From assembly GCA_016719105.1 (NCBI GenBank), contig JADKAQ010000001.1, forward strand, positions 186,001 through 250,000: 64,000 bases of DNA, read 5' to 3'. The position numbers were made by a program, and so were the translations under genes. The stretch is from Gemmatimonadota bacterium. GTDB taxonomy: Bacteria; Gemmatimonadota; Gemmatimonadetes; Gemmatimonadales; Gemmatimonadaceae. Below are positions 43,848-51,586 of this stretch, piece after piece. Below the pieces are notes generated by a model. It was not told the origin of the DNA and did no database searches. It worked only from the letters and a program-made list of their open reading frames with translations. Positions within the stretch are counted from its first letter, which is position 1. Every line of letters starts with the position of its first letter.

Positions 43848-45134
43848 TCAGCCCCGGAGCTTGGCGGCGTCGCGCCGCAGTTCGGCCCGGAAGTCCGGGT
43901 GTGCGATCGAGATCAGGGCGTCGGCGCGCTCGCGCAGCGACAGGGCGTGCAGGTTGACGGCGCCGTACTCGGTCACGACCCAATGCACGTGGCCGCGCGT
44001 CGTGACGACACCGGCCCCGGCGTCCAGTTCGACGACGATACGTGAGATCTTGCCGCGTGCGGCCGTCGAGGGGAGTGCGATGATCGGCTTCCCGCCGCGC
44101 GAGCGGGCCGCACCGCGGACGAAGTCCATCTGTCCGCCGATCCCCGAATAGATGCGCGGTCCGATGGAGTCGGCGCAGACCTGACCGGTGATATCGACCT
44201 GGATGGCCGAGTTGATCGCCGTGACCTTGGGGTTACGCGAGATGAGCGCCGTGTCGTTGGTGCGGTCGCAGGGGTGGAACTCGACCAGCGGGTTGTCGTT
44301 CACGAAGTCGTAGAGCCGCTGGCTCCCGTTGACGAACGACGTCACGATGCGCCCCGGGTGCACCTGCTTGAAGCGGTTGGTCACCGCGCCGGCTTCGACG
44401 AGGTCGACGATGCGGTCCGAGAACATCTCGGTGTGGATGCCGAGGTCCTTCTTGTCGTGCAGTCGGGCGAGGACGGCGTCGGGGATCGCCCCGATCCCCA
44501 TCTGCAGGGTGGCGCGGTGCTCGACGAGCCCCGCGACGATCTCGCCGATGCGTCCCTCGACCTCGCTCTCCTGGCCCGGCGCATGCCCAGGGAGGAAGCG
44601 ATCGGAGCACATGAAGGCATCGATGCGCTCGAACGGGATGGCGGTGTTGCCGAGGGTGCGCGGCATCCGCTCGTTGATCTCGGCGATCACGAAGCGCGCC
44701 GAGTCGACGGCGGCCCGCGCGCAGTCCACCGAGGTGCCTAACGAGCAGTAGCCATGATTGTCCGGCGGCGACAGCTGCACGATGGCCACGTCGAGCGGCA
44801 CGATGCCGTTGGTGAAGAGCGACGGGATATCGCTGAGGAAGACGGGGACGAAGTCGGCGCGCCCGTCGGCCACCGGTTCGCGGAGCGCGGGGCCGCAGAA
44901 GAGGGCCACCGACCGAATGCGCTCGGCGATCCCCGGCTTGGTCCAGGGGGCGTCGCCCTCGGTGTGCATGTGATAGAGGCGCACCTCCTCGAGATCGGCG
45001 CGCTGGGCGAGCGCGGCGAGCAGCGGGGTGGGGGTGGCGGCTGCGCCGTGGCAGAAGACGCGCATGCCGCTGGTGATGAGCGAAACGGCATCGGCCGCGG
45101 ACACGCCGCGGGACTTCCAATCGACAGGAGGCAT
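43848..45134 (-). CDS. acetyl-CoA hydrolase/transferase family protein
   Basis: 428 aa from ATG 45134. Family I CoA-transferase fold with both halves: the N-terminal one includes VFCHGAAATPTPLLAALAQR and DNHGYCSLGTSVDCARAAVD. The C-terminal one has ATLQMGIGAIPDAVL, LGIHTEMFSDRIVDLVEAGA, YSGIGGQMDFVRGAARSRGG and VVTEYGAVNLHALSLRERAD. The active-site Glu of this family is in HTEMFSD. Members are 4-hydroxybutyrate CoA-transferase, acetyl-CoA hydrolase or succinyl-CoA:acetate CoA-transferase; which cannot be settled here. Cytoplasmic. Divergent from rmuC across 63 bp. Confidence 0.9.
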   Translation of the reverse strand: MPPVDWKSRGVSAADAVSLITSGMRVFCHGAAATPTPLLAALAQRADLEEVRLYHMHTEGDAPWTKPGIAERIRSVALFCGPALREPVADGRADFVPVFLSDIPSLFTNGIVPLDVAIVQLSPPDNHGYCSLGTSVDCARAAVDSARFVIAEINERMPRTLGNTAIPFERIDAFMCSDRFLPGHAPGQESEVEGRIGEIVAGLVEHRATLQMGIGAIPDAVLARLHDKKDLGIHTEMFSDRIVDLVEAGAVTNRFKQVHPGRIVTSFVNGSQRLYDFVNDNPLVEFHPCDRTNDTALISRNPKVTAINSAIQVDITGQVCADSIGPRIYSGIGGQMDFVRGAARSRGGKPIIALPSTAARGKISRIVVELDAGAGVVTTRGHVHWVVTEYGAVNLHALSLRERADALISIAHPDFRAELRRDAAKLRG

Positions 45135-45197
45135 ATGGATTGTCAGCAGGTGGCCGTAATGTAACATCCGAACGTTGCATTCCCGATCGGAGGGCGC

Positions 45198-46661
45198 ATG
45201 GCGTCGAGTGCTTGGGGGCCGCTGGTGATCGCCACCGTCGTTGGGCTGGTGGTGGGAGGGATGATCGCCTGGTTGGCGGCGCGCGCGCGCGCGGTGGGCG
45301 AGCTGACCCGCCTCGCCGCGACGCTGGAGGCCGAGCGTGCGCGCCATGCAGCGGCGCTCGCCACAGAGCAGCGGCACGCGCAGGAGCGTGAGGCACTCGT
45401 GCGCCAGTCGGAGCTGCAACTCAAGGAGGCCTTCCGCGCGCTGTCGGCGGATGCGTTGCGCGAAAATGCGGAGTCTTTCCTGCAGGTCGCGCGCGGGACG
45501 CTCGACGAGGTGCGCACCGCCTCGTCGCTCGATCTCGAGGGGCGGCAGCGGGCCATCGGCGACATGCTCTCGCCGCTCCGCGAGGCGCTCGATCGTGTGG
45601 ACGGCAACCTGCGACAGGTGGAGGTGGCGCGCGCCGGGGCGTACGAATCGCTGCTGACGCAGGTGGCCTCGCTGGCCGACGTGCATCGCGAGTTGAGCGG
45701 GCGGACGCGTACGCTCGTCGACGCCCTTAAGTCGCCGGTGGTCCGCGGGCGCTGGGGCGAGGTGCAACTGCGACGGGTGTGCGAGATGGCGCAGATGGTG
45801 GAGCACGTCGACTTCGTGGAGCAGGAGAGTGTGGGCGGGCCGGCGGGAGTGCTGCGCCCCGACGTGCAGGTGCGGCTGCCGGGCGCCAAGATCGTGATCG
45901 TCGATGCCAAGGCGCCGCTGCAGGCGTACCTGGACGCGCTCGAGGCGCCGGACGACGCGGCGCGCGAGGCACTCCTGCGGCAGCATGCCCGTCAGGTGCG
46001 CGACCACATCACGCGCCTCTCGGCCAAGGGGTACTGGGAGCAGTTTCCGCAGGCGCCCGAGTTCGTGGTGATGTTCCTGCCGGGCGAGACCTTCTTCAGC
46101 ACGGCGCTGCAGTACGATCCCACACTCATCGAGTATGGCGTCGAGCGCCGCGTGATCCCGGCGAGTCCCACCACCCTCATCGCGCTGCTGCGCGCCGTGA
46201 GCTACGGCTGGCAGCAGGAGCAGGTCTCGCGGGGGGCGGAGACGGTGCGCGCGCTGGGGCGGGAGCTGTACGACCGGCTACGCAGCTTCTCCACGCATCT
46301 CGACGAGATGCGCCGTGGGCTGGAGAAGGCGGTGGATGCCTACAACCGGAGTGTCGGCTCGCTCGAGCAGAGCGTGCTGCCACAGGCGCGGCGCTTTCGC
46401 GAACTCGGTGTGGCGTCGGCGGTCGACCTTCCGACGCTCGAGGGGATCGATCGCGCCCTCGCGTCCCGCGCGACGGGGACGCGGGCCGGGAGCGGGATGG
46501 TGCGCGGGACCACGTGCCGGACATCGCGCGGGACCACGCGACGGTCGGGGAGCCGCGCGATGCGGCGGGCGACACGCCGGCGGCTCATCGCGAGCCCCCG
46601 GTATTCCCGTCGCCGCCCGGCGCCTAACGCACGCCGGCGCGTGGCGCCCGGCGGTGCCTAA
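45198..46661 (+). CDS. rmuC: DNA recombination protein RmuC, probable 3' frameshift
   Basis: About 475-487 aa. An N-terminal membrane helix (GPLVIATVVGLVVGGMIAWL), a coiled coil (about residues 35-150) and the RmuC nuclease-like core: LKSPVVRGRWGEVQLRRVCE, QVRLPGAKIVIVDAKAPLQA and QAPEFVVMFLPGETFFSTAL. RmuC limits inversion at short inverted repeats. After GIDRALASRATG the frame becomes an implausible Arg/Ser-rich tail ending at 46661. The neighbouring frame gives RDHVPDIARDHATVGEPRDA and stops at 46627. One base is probably wrong near 46475, and the true end is likely 46627. Confidence 0.9.
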   Translation: MASSAWGPLVIATVVGLVVGGMIAWLAARARAVGELTRLAATLEAERARHAAALATEQRHAQEREALVRQSELQLKEAFRALSADALRENAESFLQVARGTLDEVRTASSLDLEGRQRAIGDMLSPLREALDRVDGNLRQVEVARAGAYESLLTQVASLADVHRELSGRTRTLVDALKSPVVRGRWGEVQLRRVCEMAQMVEHVDFVEQESVGGPAGVLRPDVQVRLPGAKIVIVDAKAPLQAYLDALEAPDDAAREALLRQHARQVRDHITRLSAKGYWEQFPQAPEFVVMFLPGETFFSTALQYDPTLIEYGVERRVIPASPTTLIALLRAVSYGWQQEQVSRGAETVRALGRELYDRLRSFSTHLDEMRRGLEKAVDAYNRSVGSLEQSVLPQARRFRELGVASAVDLPTLEGIDRALASRATGTRAGSGMVRGTTCRTSRGTTRRSGSRAMRRATRRRLIASPRYSRRRPAPNARRRVAPGGA

Positions 46662-48193
46662 CGCCGAGTGGTGGCTGCGTCCTGCGTGGCGGCCGGGGGC
46701 GAGACCGCGGTCCCGGACCGCGAGAGGAGCGTGATTTCAGGGTACCGCGCCGTCAGCGCTGCCCGGTCGATCCCCGTGCCGCCGCGCAGCGCCGCGTCGA
46801 AATAGGGGACGATGACCGCGTTCATGAGGGCGTGCATGCGCGCCGGTGCGATCCCGCCGAGCATCCCGGTACGGGCGGCGAGCTTCGGGGCGATCCAGCT
46901 GAAGTCGGTGTAGTCCATGTGCTCGCTCCCCGTCACCGTCATGAGCGACACCGGGGCGGTGGCACGCTCATAGAAGAGGCGGTGCACGTTCGTGTTCTTC
47001 TGGCTCGAGGCGATGAAGAAGGGGCGGGGGAGAGGCTCACGCGCGGCGACTCCGTAGTGCAGGCCGTCGAGGTTCATCCCGGCCGCGCAGCGCGCGTCGA
47101 TCGTGCAGAAGGCGGCCGCCGTCGCGCCGCCGAACGACATGCCGAGGAGCCCGACCTTGTCGGTGGCCAGGCGTCCCGCGAAGAGGGTATCGCCCCCCAT
47201 GTGCGGGGCGCTCATCGCGGTGATCTGGTCGAGCACGAAGCGCGTGTCGTCGGTCCAGCGCACGATGGAGGTGTCGAGCGGGGCCGAGTTGGCGTACATC
47301 GTCCGCAGGGGACCGAGCATCGCCGAGGTGTCGGTCGCCTGTTGCAGCTGCGTGATCGCGGCCAGCGCCTGCGTGAGGGACGCTGAGTCGGCCGGATTGA
47401 ACGGCGGGTTGGCGAGGGCGACCTTGCCGTCGGGCATGAGGATCGCCCCTGCCTCGTACGGATGGTCGATGCTGGCGACCACGAAGCCGTGCGACGCGAG
47501 TTCCTCCATCTGCACGGTGTTCTGCGACTCGGTCCCGACCCCGTAGCCGTGCGAGAAGAGGATCAGCGGGAAGCGTTGCGGCTGGCTGGGGAGCCAGGCG
47601 CGCCGGTACGAGTGCGTCGAGATGTTGGTGAGGTGGGAGAGGGCGAACGACGGGAGCTTAAGCCCGGTCGCGATCCCCTTGGCGACGTCGGACTCGATGT
47701 AGTCGTCGCTGGCGCCGGCGACCGAGTCGGCGGGGAACCAAACGCGTACGATGAGCTGGCGCTTGCCGCCTGGCGACGGGGCCAGCATCTCGAATCGCGA
47801 GCTGTCGGTCAGCACGATCCAGCGGGTCCCGACCTTGTGGGGGCCGGTCGGTTCGGGGAGCGAGAAGAGCGGGACGAACCAGGCGACGGCCGCGGAGGCT
47901 GCGGTGACCGCGAGGATGACGAGTGCCCCGAGCCAGCGGATCACCGGGCGGTCCTTCGCCGCCCCTTCGCCGTCACGCACCTCGAAGATGGCGGCGAGGG
48001 AAATGAGCCCGGCGAGCGCGTAGGCGGCGAACAGCTGCCAGCGTCCGTGGTCGATGAAGACGTGGACGAGCGCCAGGGTGACGGGGAGCGCGGGGCGGTA
48101 TCGAAGGAAGGCGGGGCGCCGCGACGGAGCGACGAACAAGGCCGCGCCCGACACGACGAGCGAGGCGAGGAAGACGATCTCGAGAAAGCGCAC
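46658..48193 (-). CDS. membrane-anchored alpha/beta hydrolase (PAF-acetylhydrolase-like)
   Basis: 511 aa from GTG 48193. Four predicted N-terminal membrane helices (EIVFLASLVVSGAALFV, FAAYALAGLISLAAIF, GALVILAVTAASAAVAWFVP and the short PVTLALVHVFI) are followed by an alpha/beta-hydrolase domain. It has the oxyanion block LILFSHGYGVGTESQN, the nucleophile elbow GLLGMSFGGATAAAF, an Asp region (CAAGMNLDGLHYG) and a catalytic His in TVTGSEHMDYTDFSW. The layout fits the platelet-activating factor acetylhydrolase/plasma PAF-AH-like family; the natural substrate is unknown. The domain faces the periplasm by inference. Confidence 0.8.
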   Translation of the reverse strand: MRFLEIVFLASLVVSGAALFVAPSRRPAFLRYRPALPVTLALVHVFIDHGRWQLFAAYALAGLISLAAIFEVRDGEGAAKDRPVIRWLGALVILAVTAASAAVAWFVPLFSLPEPTGPHKVGTRWIVLTDSSRFEMLAPSPGGKRQLIVRVWFPADSVAGASDDYIESDVAKGIATGLKLPSFALSHLTNISTHSYRRAWLPSQPQRFPLILFSHGYGVGTESQNTVQMEELASHGFVVASIDHPYEAGAILMPDGKVALANPPFNPADSASLTQALAAITQLQQATDTSAMLGPLRTMYANSAPLDTSIVRWTDDTRFVLDQITAMSAPHMGGDTLFAGRLATDKVGLLGMSFGGATAAAFCTIDARCAAGMNLDGLHYGVAAREPLPRPFFIASSQKNTNVHRLFYERATAPVSLMTVTGSEHMDYTDFSWIAPKLAARTGMLGGIAPARMHALMNAVIVPYFDAALRGGTGIDRAALTARYPEITLLSRSGTAVSPPAATQDAATTRR

Positions 48194-48450
48194 GAGGGGC
48201 GAGGGGGCGTCGGGGACATCGCGCCGGCGACCAGGAAGGCGCGCCGAGCTGTGCCAAGGTGTCGTGCGCCAACGCCTGCTGGCAAGCGTGCGTTCTCCGG
48301 GACGAGTGGTGGGGGCCCCGCTTGCCCCCCGTTCCCCCTCGACGTCTCCCGCGCCGCGGGGCACTTTGGGGGCTGCTGCCCGGACCCTGTGCCTTCCTCG
48401 CCGCCGCTCCCGGCGGCGAGGAGCCGCGCCTAACGACGGAGATTCGATCG

Positions 48451-49776
48451 ATGCTCTCGCGCCGCACCTTCCTCACCACTTCGTCGCTGGCGCTGGCCGG
48501 CACCGCGTGCGCGGCGGGCGGGCGTGACGCCGCCGCCGCCCAGGAAGACGACCATGCGGCGGGAGCGGGAGGCGATGCCGCGCTCCCGCCGGCGATCGCC
48601 GCCCTCACCTCGATGAAGGGGGAGGCCAAGCCGATCAGCGTGGAGGAGCGCCGCGCCCGGCTCGAAAAGGCGCGCCGCCTCATGACGGAGCAGAAGATCG
48701 ACGCTCTCATGCTGACCGGCGGGACGTCGATGGTCTACTTCACCGGGATGAACTGGGGGAACAGCGAGCGCCTGACGGCGGTGATCATCCCCGTGAAGGG
48801 GACGCCGTTCGTGGTGACGCCCAAGTTCGAGGAGGAGCGCACGATCGAGCAGGTCAAGCTCGGCCCGTTAGGCAGCGGGACCAACGTCATGACCTGGGAA
48901 GAAGACGAGTCGCCGTCCGTGCTGGTGGCCGACGGGTTGCGCAGCCGCGGCATCGCCGCCGGGGCGCTGGGGGTCGAGGAGACGGTGAAGTTCGTCTTCA
49001 GCGACAACGTGGCGCAGGCCGCGCCGCAGCTGCGTGTGACGAGCGGGACGCCGATCTCGGCGGGCTGCCGCATGATCAAGGACGCGCACGAGCTCGACCT
49101 CATGAAGCTGGCGTCGCGCGTGACGCTCAAGGCGTACGAGGCGGCGTGGAAGTCGCTCAAGGAAGGGATGACGCAGGGCGACTTTGCCCGTCTCGTCTCG
49201 CAGGCGCACGAGAAGCTCGGCTTCTCCGGCGGCGCTGGCGTGCAGGTAGGCGAGTTCTCGGCGCTCCCGCACGGGTCCATCACGCCGCAGGTGGTGAAGG
49301 AGGGCTCGATCCTCCTCATCGACGGCGGCTGCAAGGTCGAGGGGTATTCGTCGGACATCTCGCGCACCTTTGTGCTGGGGAAGCCGACCGACAAGATGAA
49401 GAAGGTCTTCGAGATCGAGCACGCGGCGCAGACCGCGGCGCTCAAGGCGGCACGTCCCGGCGTCCCGTGCGGCGACATCGACGCGGCGGCGCGCAAGGTG
49501 ATCGAGGACGGCGGCTATGGCCCGGGCTACAAGTACTTCACGCATCGCGTGGGGCACGGCCTGGGAATGGACGGGCACGAGTGGCCGTATCTCGTGAAGG
49601 GGAACACGCTCCCGCTCGCGCCGGGGATGACGTTTAGCGACGAGCCCGGGATCTACATCCCCGGCGAGTTCGGCGTGCGGCTCGAGGATGACTGGGTCGT
49701 GACCGAGACGGGGGGCGAGATGTTCACGCCGCAATCGCCGTCGCTCGAGGATCCGTTCGGGGGAGCGGCGAGCTGA
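48451..49776 (+). CDS. exported M24 aminopeptidase (Xaa-Pro type)
   Basis: 441 aa from ATG 48451. A Tat-like signal (SRRTFLTTSSLALAGTACAA) is followed by a creatinase N-terminal domain (RRLMTEQKIDALMLTGGTSM) and the pita-bread catalytic domain. The five metal ligands are visible: Asp in LLIDGGCKVEGYSSDISRTF (two), His in RVGHGLGMDGHEWP, Glu in FSDEPGIYIPGEFG and Glu in VRLEDDWVVT. Cleaves X-Pro bonds in peptides. The M19 dipeptidase gene follows by 2 bp, so both form a periplasmic peptide-use operon. Confidence 0.95.
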   Translation: MLSRRTFLTTSSLALAGTACAAGGRDAAAAQEDDHAAGAGGDAALPPAIAALTSMKGEAKPISVEERRARLEKARRLMTEQKIDALMLTGGTSMVYFTGMNWGNSERLTAVIIPVKGTPFVVTPKFEEERTIEQVKLGPLGSGTNVMTWEEDESPSVLVADGLRSRGIAAGALGVEETVKFVFSDNVAQAAPQLRVTSGTPISAGCRMIKDAHELDLMKLASRVTLKAYEAAWKSLKEGMTQGDFARLVSQAHEKLGFSGGAGVQVGEFSALPHGSITPQVVKEGSILLIDGGCKVEGYSSDISRTFVLGKPTDKMKKVFEIEHAAQTAALKAARPGVPCGDIDAAARKVIEDGGYGPGYKYFTHRVGHGLGMDGHEWPYLVKGNTLPLAPGMTFSDEPGIYIPGEFGVRLEDDWVVTETGGEMFTPQSPSLEDPFGGAAS

Positions 49777-49778
49777 GG

Positions 49779-51209
49779 ATGAGGACGAAACGAAACGCGA
49801 CCACGGGGAACGAAATGATGACAGACCGGTCGACCGGAACGGCGAACGTGTTGTTGGGGGGGGCCCCCCGCGTCTCCGACACGCGACGCCGCATCGCCAC
49901 CACCACGCCGCGCCACCTCGCGGCGGCGGTCCTCACGCTCGCCGCGTTAGGCTGCGCCTCGGCGCAGACCCCGGCGCCGGCCACGGCAGATGACCTCGTG
50001 GCCAGGGCGCGCGGCATCCACGAGCGCGTCATCACCCTCGACACGCACGTCGACATCAACCCGGGCAACTTCCGGGTAGGGCAGCCGAACTACAAGGATC
50101 GCCTCAACACGCAGGTGAACGTCGCCAAGATGGAAGAGGGCGGGCTCGACGCCGCCTTCCTCATCGTCTATGTGGGACAAAATCCGTCGTTCACCTCGGA
50201 GGCGTACGCCCGCGCCTACAACCAGGCGATCGAGAAATTCGACGCCATCCACCGACTCGTCGACTCCATCGCGCCCGATCGCGTGGCGCTCGCCCGCACC
50301 GCCGACGACGTGCGGCGCATCTCGGCGCAGGGGAAGAAGGCGATCCTCATCGGGGTCGAGAACGGCTACCCCATCGGTGATGACATCACCCGCGTGAAGA
50401 CGTTCTACGACCGGGGGGCGCGCTACCTGTCGATGGCGCACAACGGGCACTCGCAGCTCTCCGACTCCAACACGGGTGAGCGCGACGGCAAGTGGCAGTG
50501 GAACGGGGTCTCGCCGCTGGGCGAGCAGGTGATCGGCGAGCTGAACCGGTGGGGGATCATGGTCGACATCTCGCACCCGTCCAAGCAGTCGATGATGCGC
50601 ACGTTGCAGCTGAGCAAGGCGCCGATCATCGCGTCGCACTCGGGCGTGCGGGCCATCTGCAACCACAGCCGCAACCTCGACGACGAGCAGCTCAAGGCGC
50701 TGGCGAAGAACGGCGGCGTCGCCCAGTTGGTGGCCTTCGACGCCTACGTGAAGGAGCGTGCCCCCGACTCCCCGGCGCGCACCCAGGCGATCGCGGCGCT
50801 GCGCGCCGAATTCGGCCTAACGGGGGGCGGCCTTGGCGCCGGCGCGATCCAGCAGCTGCCGGCCGACAAACGCAGCGATTTCCAGCGCCGACTGGCGGAG
50901 CTCAACCGGCAGTTCCCCCCGCCCCCGCGGGCCACCGTCGCCGACTTCGTGAACCACATCGACTACGCGGTGAAGCTCATCGGCATCGACCACGTCGGCA
51001 TCAGCTCGGACTTTGACGGCGGCGGCGGCGTGGAGGGATGGAGCGACGCCACCGAGACCTTCAACGTCACGCTCGAACTCGTGCGGCGCGGTTACACCGA
51101 GGCGCAGATCGGGAAGCTCTGGAGCGGCAACCTGCTGCGCGTCCTGACCGACGTGCAGCGTGTTGCCCGGGAACTGCAGCAGACGAGTGCCGTCGGGGCG
51201 ACGCGTTAG
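49779..51209 (+). CDS. exported M19 membrane dipeptidase
   Basis: 476 aa. An N-terminal signal with a possible lipobox (VLTLAALGCAS) is followed by the M19 barrel. Metal ligands lie in TLDTHVDINPGNF (H-x-D), GVENGYPIG (Glu), VDISHPSKQSMM (His) and IIASHSGVRAICNHSRNL (His). Substrate Asp is in GIDHVGISSDFDGGGG. Hydrolyses dipeptides, including D-residue or dehydropeptide forms. ATG 49779 lies 2 bp after the M24 stop; ATG 49815 is an alternative start with a more normal signal length. Confidence 0.95.
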   Translation: MRTKRNATTGNEMMTDRSTGTANVLLGGAPRVSDTRRRIATTTPRHLAAAVLTLAALGCASAQTPAPATADDLVARARGIHERVITLDTHVDINPGNFRVGQPNYKDRLNTQVNVAKMEEGGLDAAFLIVYVGQNPSFTSEAYARAYNQAIEKFDAIHRLVDSIAPDRVALARTADDVRRISAQGKKAILIGVENGYPIGDDITRVKTFYDRGARYLSMAHNGHSQLSDSNTGERDGKWQWNGVSPLGEQVIGELNRWGIMVDISHPSKQSMMRTLQLSKAPIIASHSGVRAICNHSRNLDDEQLKALAKNGGVAQLVAFDAYVKERAPDSPARTQAIAALRAEFGLTGGGLGAGAIQQLPADKRSDFQRRLAELNRQFPPPPRATVADFVNHIDYAVKLIGIDHVGISSDFDGGGGVEGWSDATETFNVTLELVRRGYTEAQIGKLWSGNLLRVLTDVQRVARELQQTSAVGATR

Positions 51210-51282
51210 GCGGCGAAGTGGTGGCATGAGCCGTTGTGGCAGGCGGGCTGGGCGGACAGGATCTCCATAGCCTCAACGAACG

Positions 51283-51313
51283 AACCCCCGCGTCGTCACG
51301 ACGCGGGGGTTTT
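51283..51313. terminator. strong terminator between dipeptidase and cco operon
   Basis: A 13-bp perfect stem (51283-51295 with 51299-51311) and TCA loop, flanked by AA and TTTT, so it works in both directions for the convergent units. Confidence 0.9.
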
Positions 51314-51391
51314 CATTGGGAGACTCCAACCGGAAAAAGCCTGCAGAGGCTGGCGGCCGTCCTGGCTCGCCTGTCGCGCCAGGCGCGGTCG

Positions 51392-51586
51392 TCAGGGGAG
51401 CGGAGCGTCGTGCGGGGCCGCGGGGCGCGGCCGGGTCCCCGTGGCGGGATCGTCGTCGTGCAGCATGCGGAGCGCCGGTGTCTCCAGGTCGTCGAACTGC
51501 CCGCGCCGAGCGGCCCACGAGAAGGCCAGCACCGCCGCGAGGACGATGACGAGGGCGAGGGGGAGGACGAGATACAGGATGCTCAC
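51392..51586 (-). CDS. ccoS: cbb3 oxidase maturation protein CcoS
   Basis: 64 aa. GTG 51586 overlaps the ccoI stop (GTGA). One N-terminal membrane helix (SILYLVLPLALVIVLAAVLA) is followed by FSWAARRGQFDDLETPALRM, the signature of CcoS, needed for haem and copper insertion in cbb3 oxidase. Last gene of the operon. Confidence 0.92.
   Translation of the reverse strand: MSILYLVLPLALVIVLAAVLAFSWAARRGQFDDLETPALRMLHDDDPATGTRPRPAAPHDAPLP

Noticed and set aside
41065..43983. Minus-strand open frame of 972 codons
   Set aside because: Antisense of the amidohydrolase and subtilisin genes, with Arg/His-rich shadow composition and no domain.
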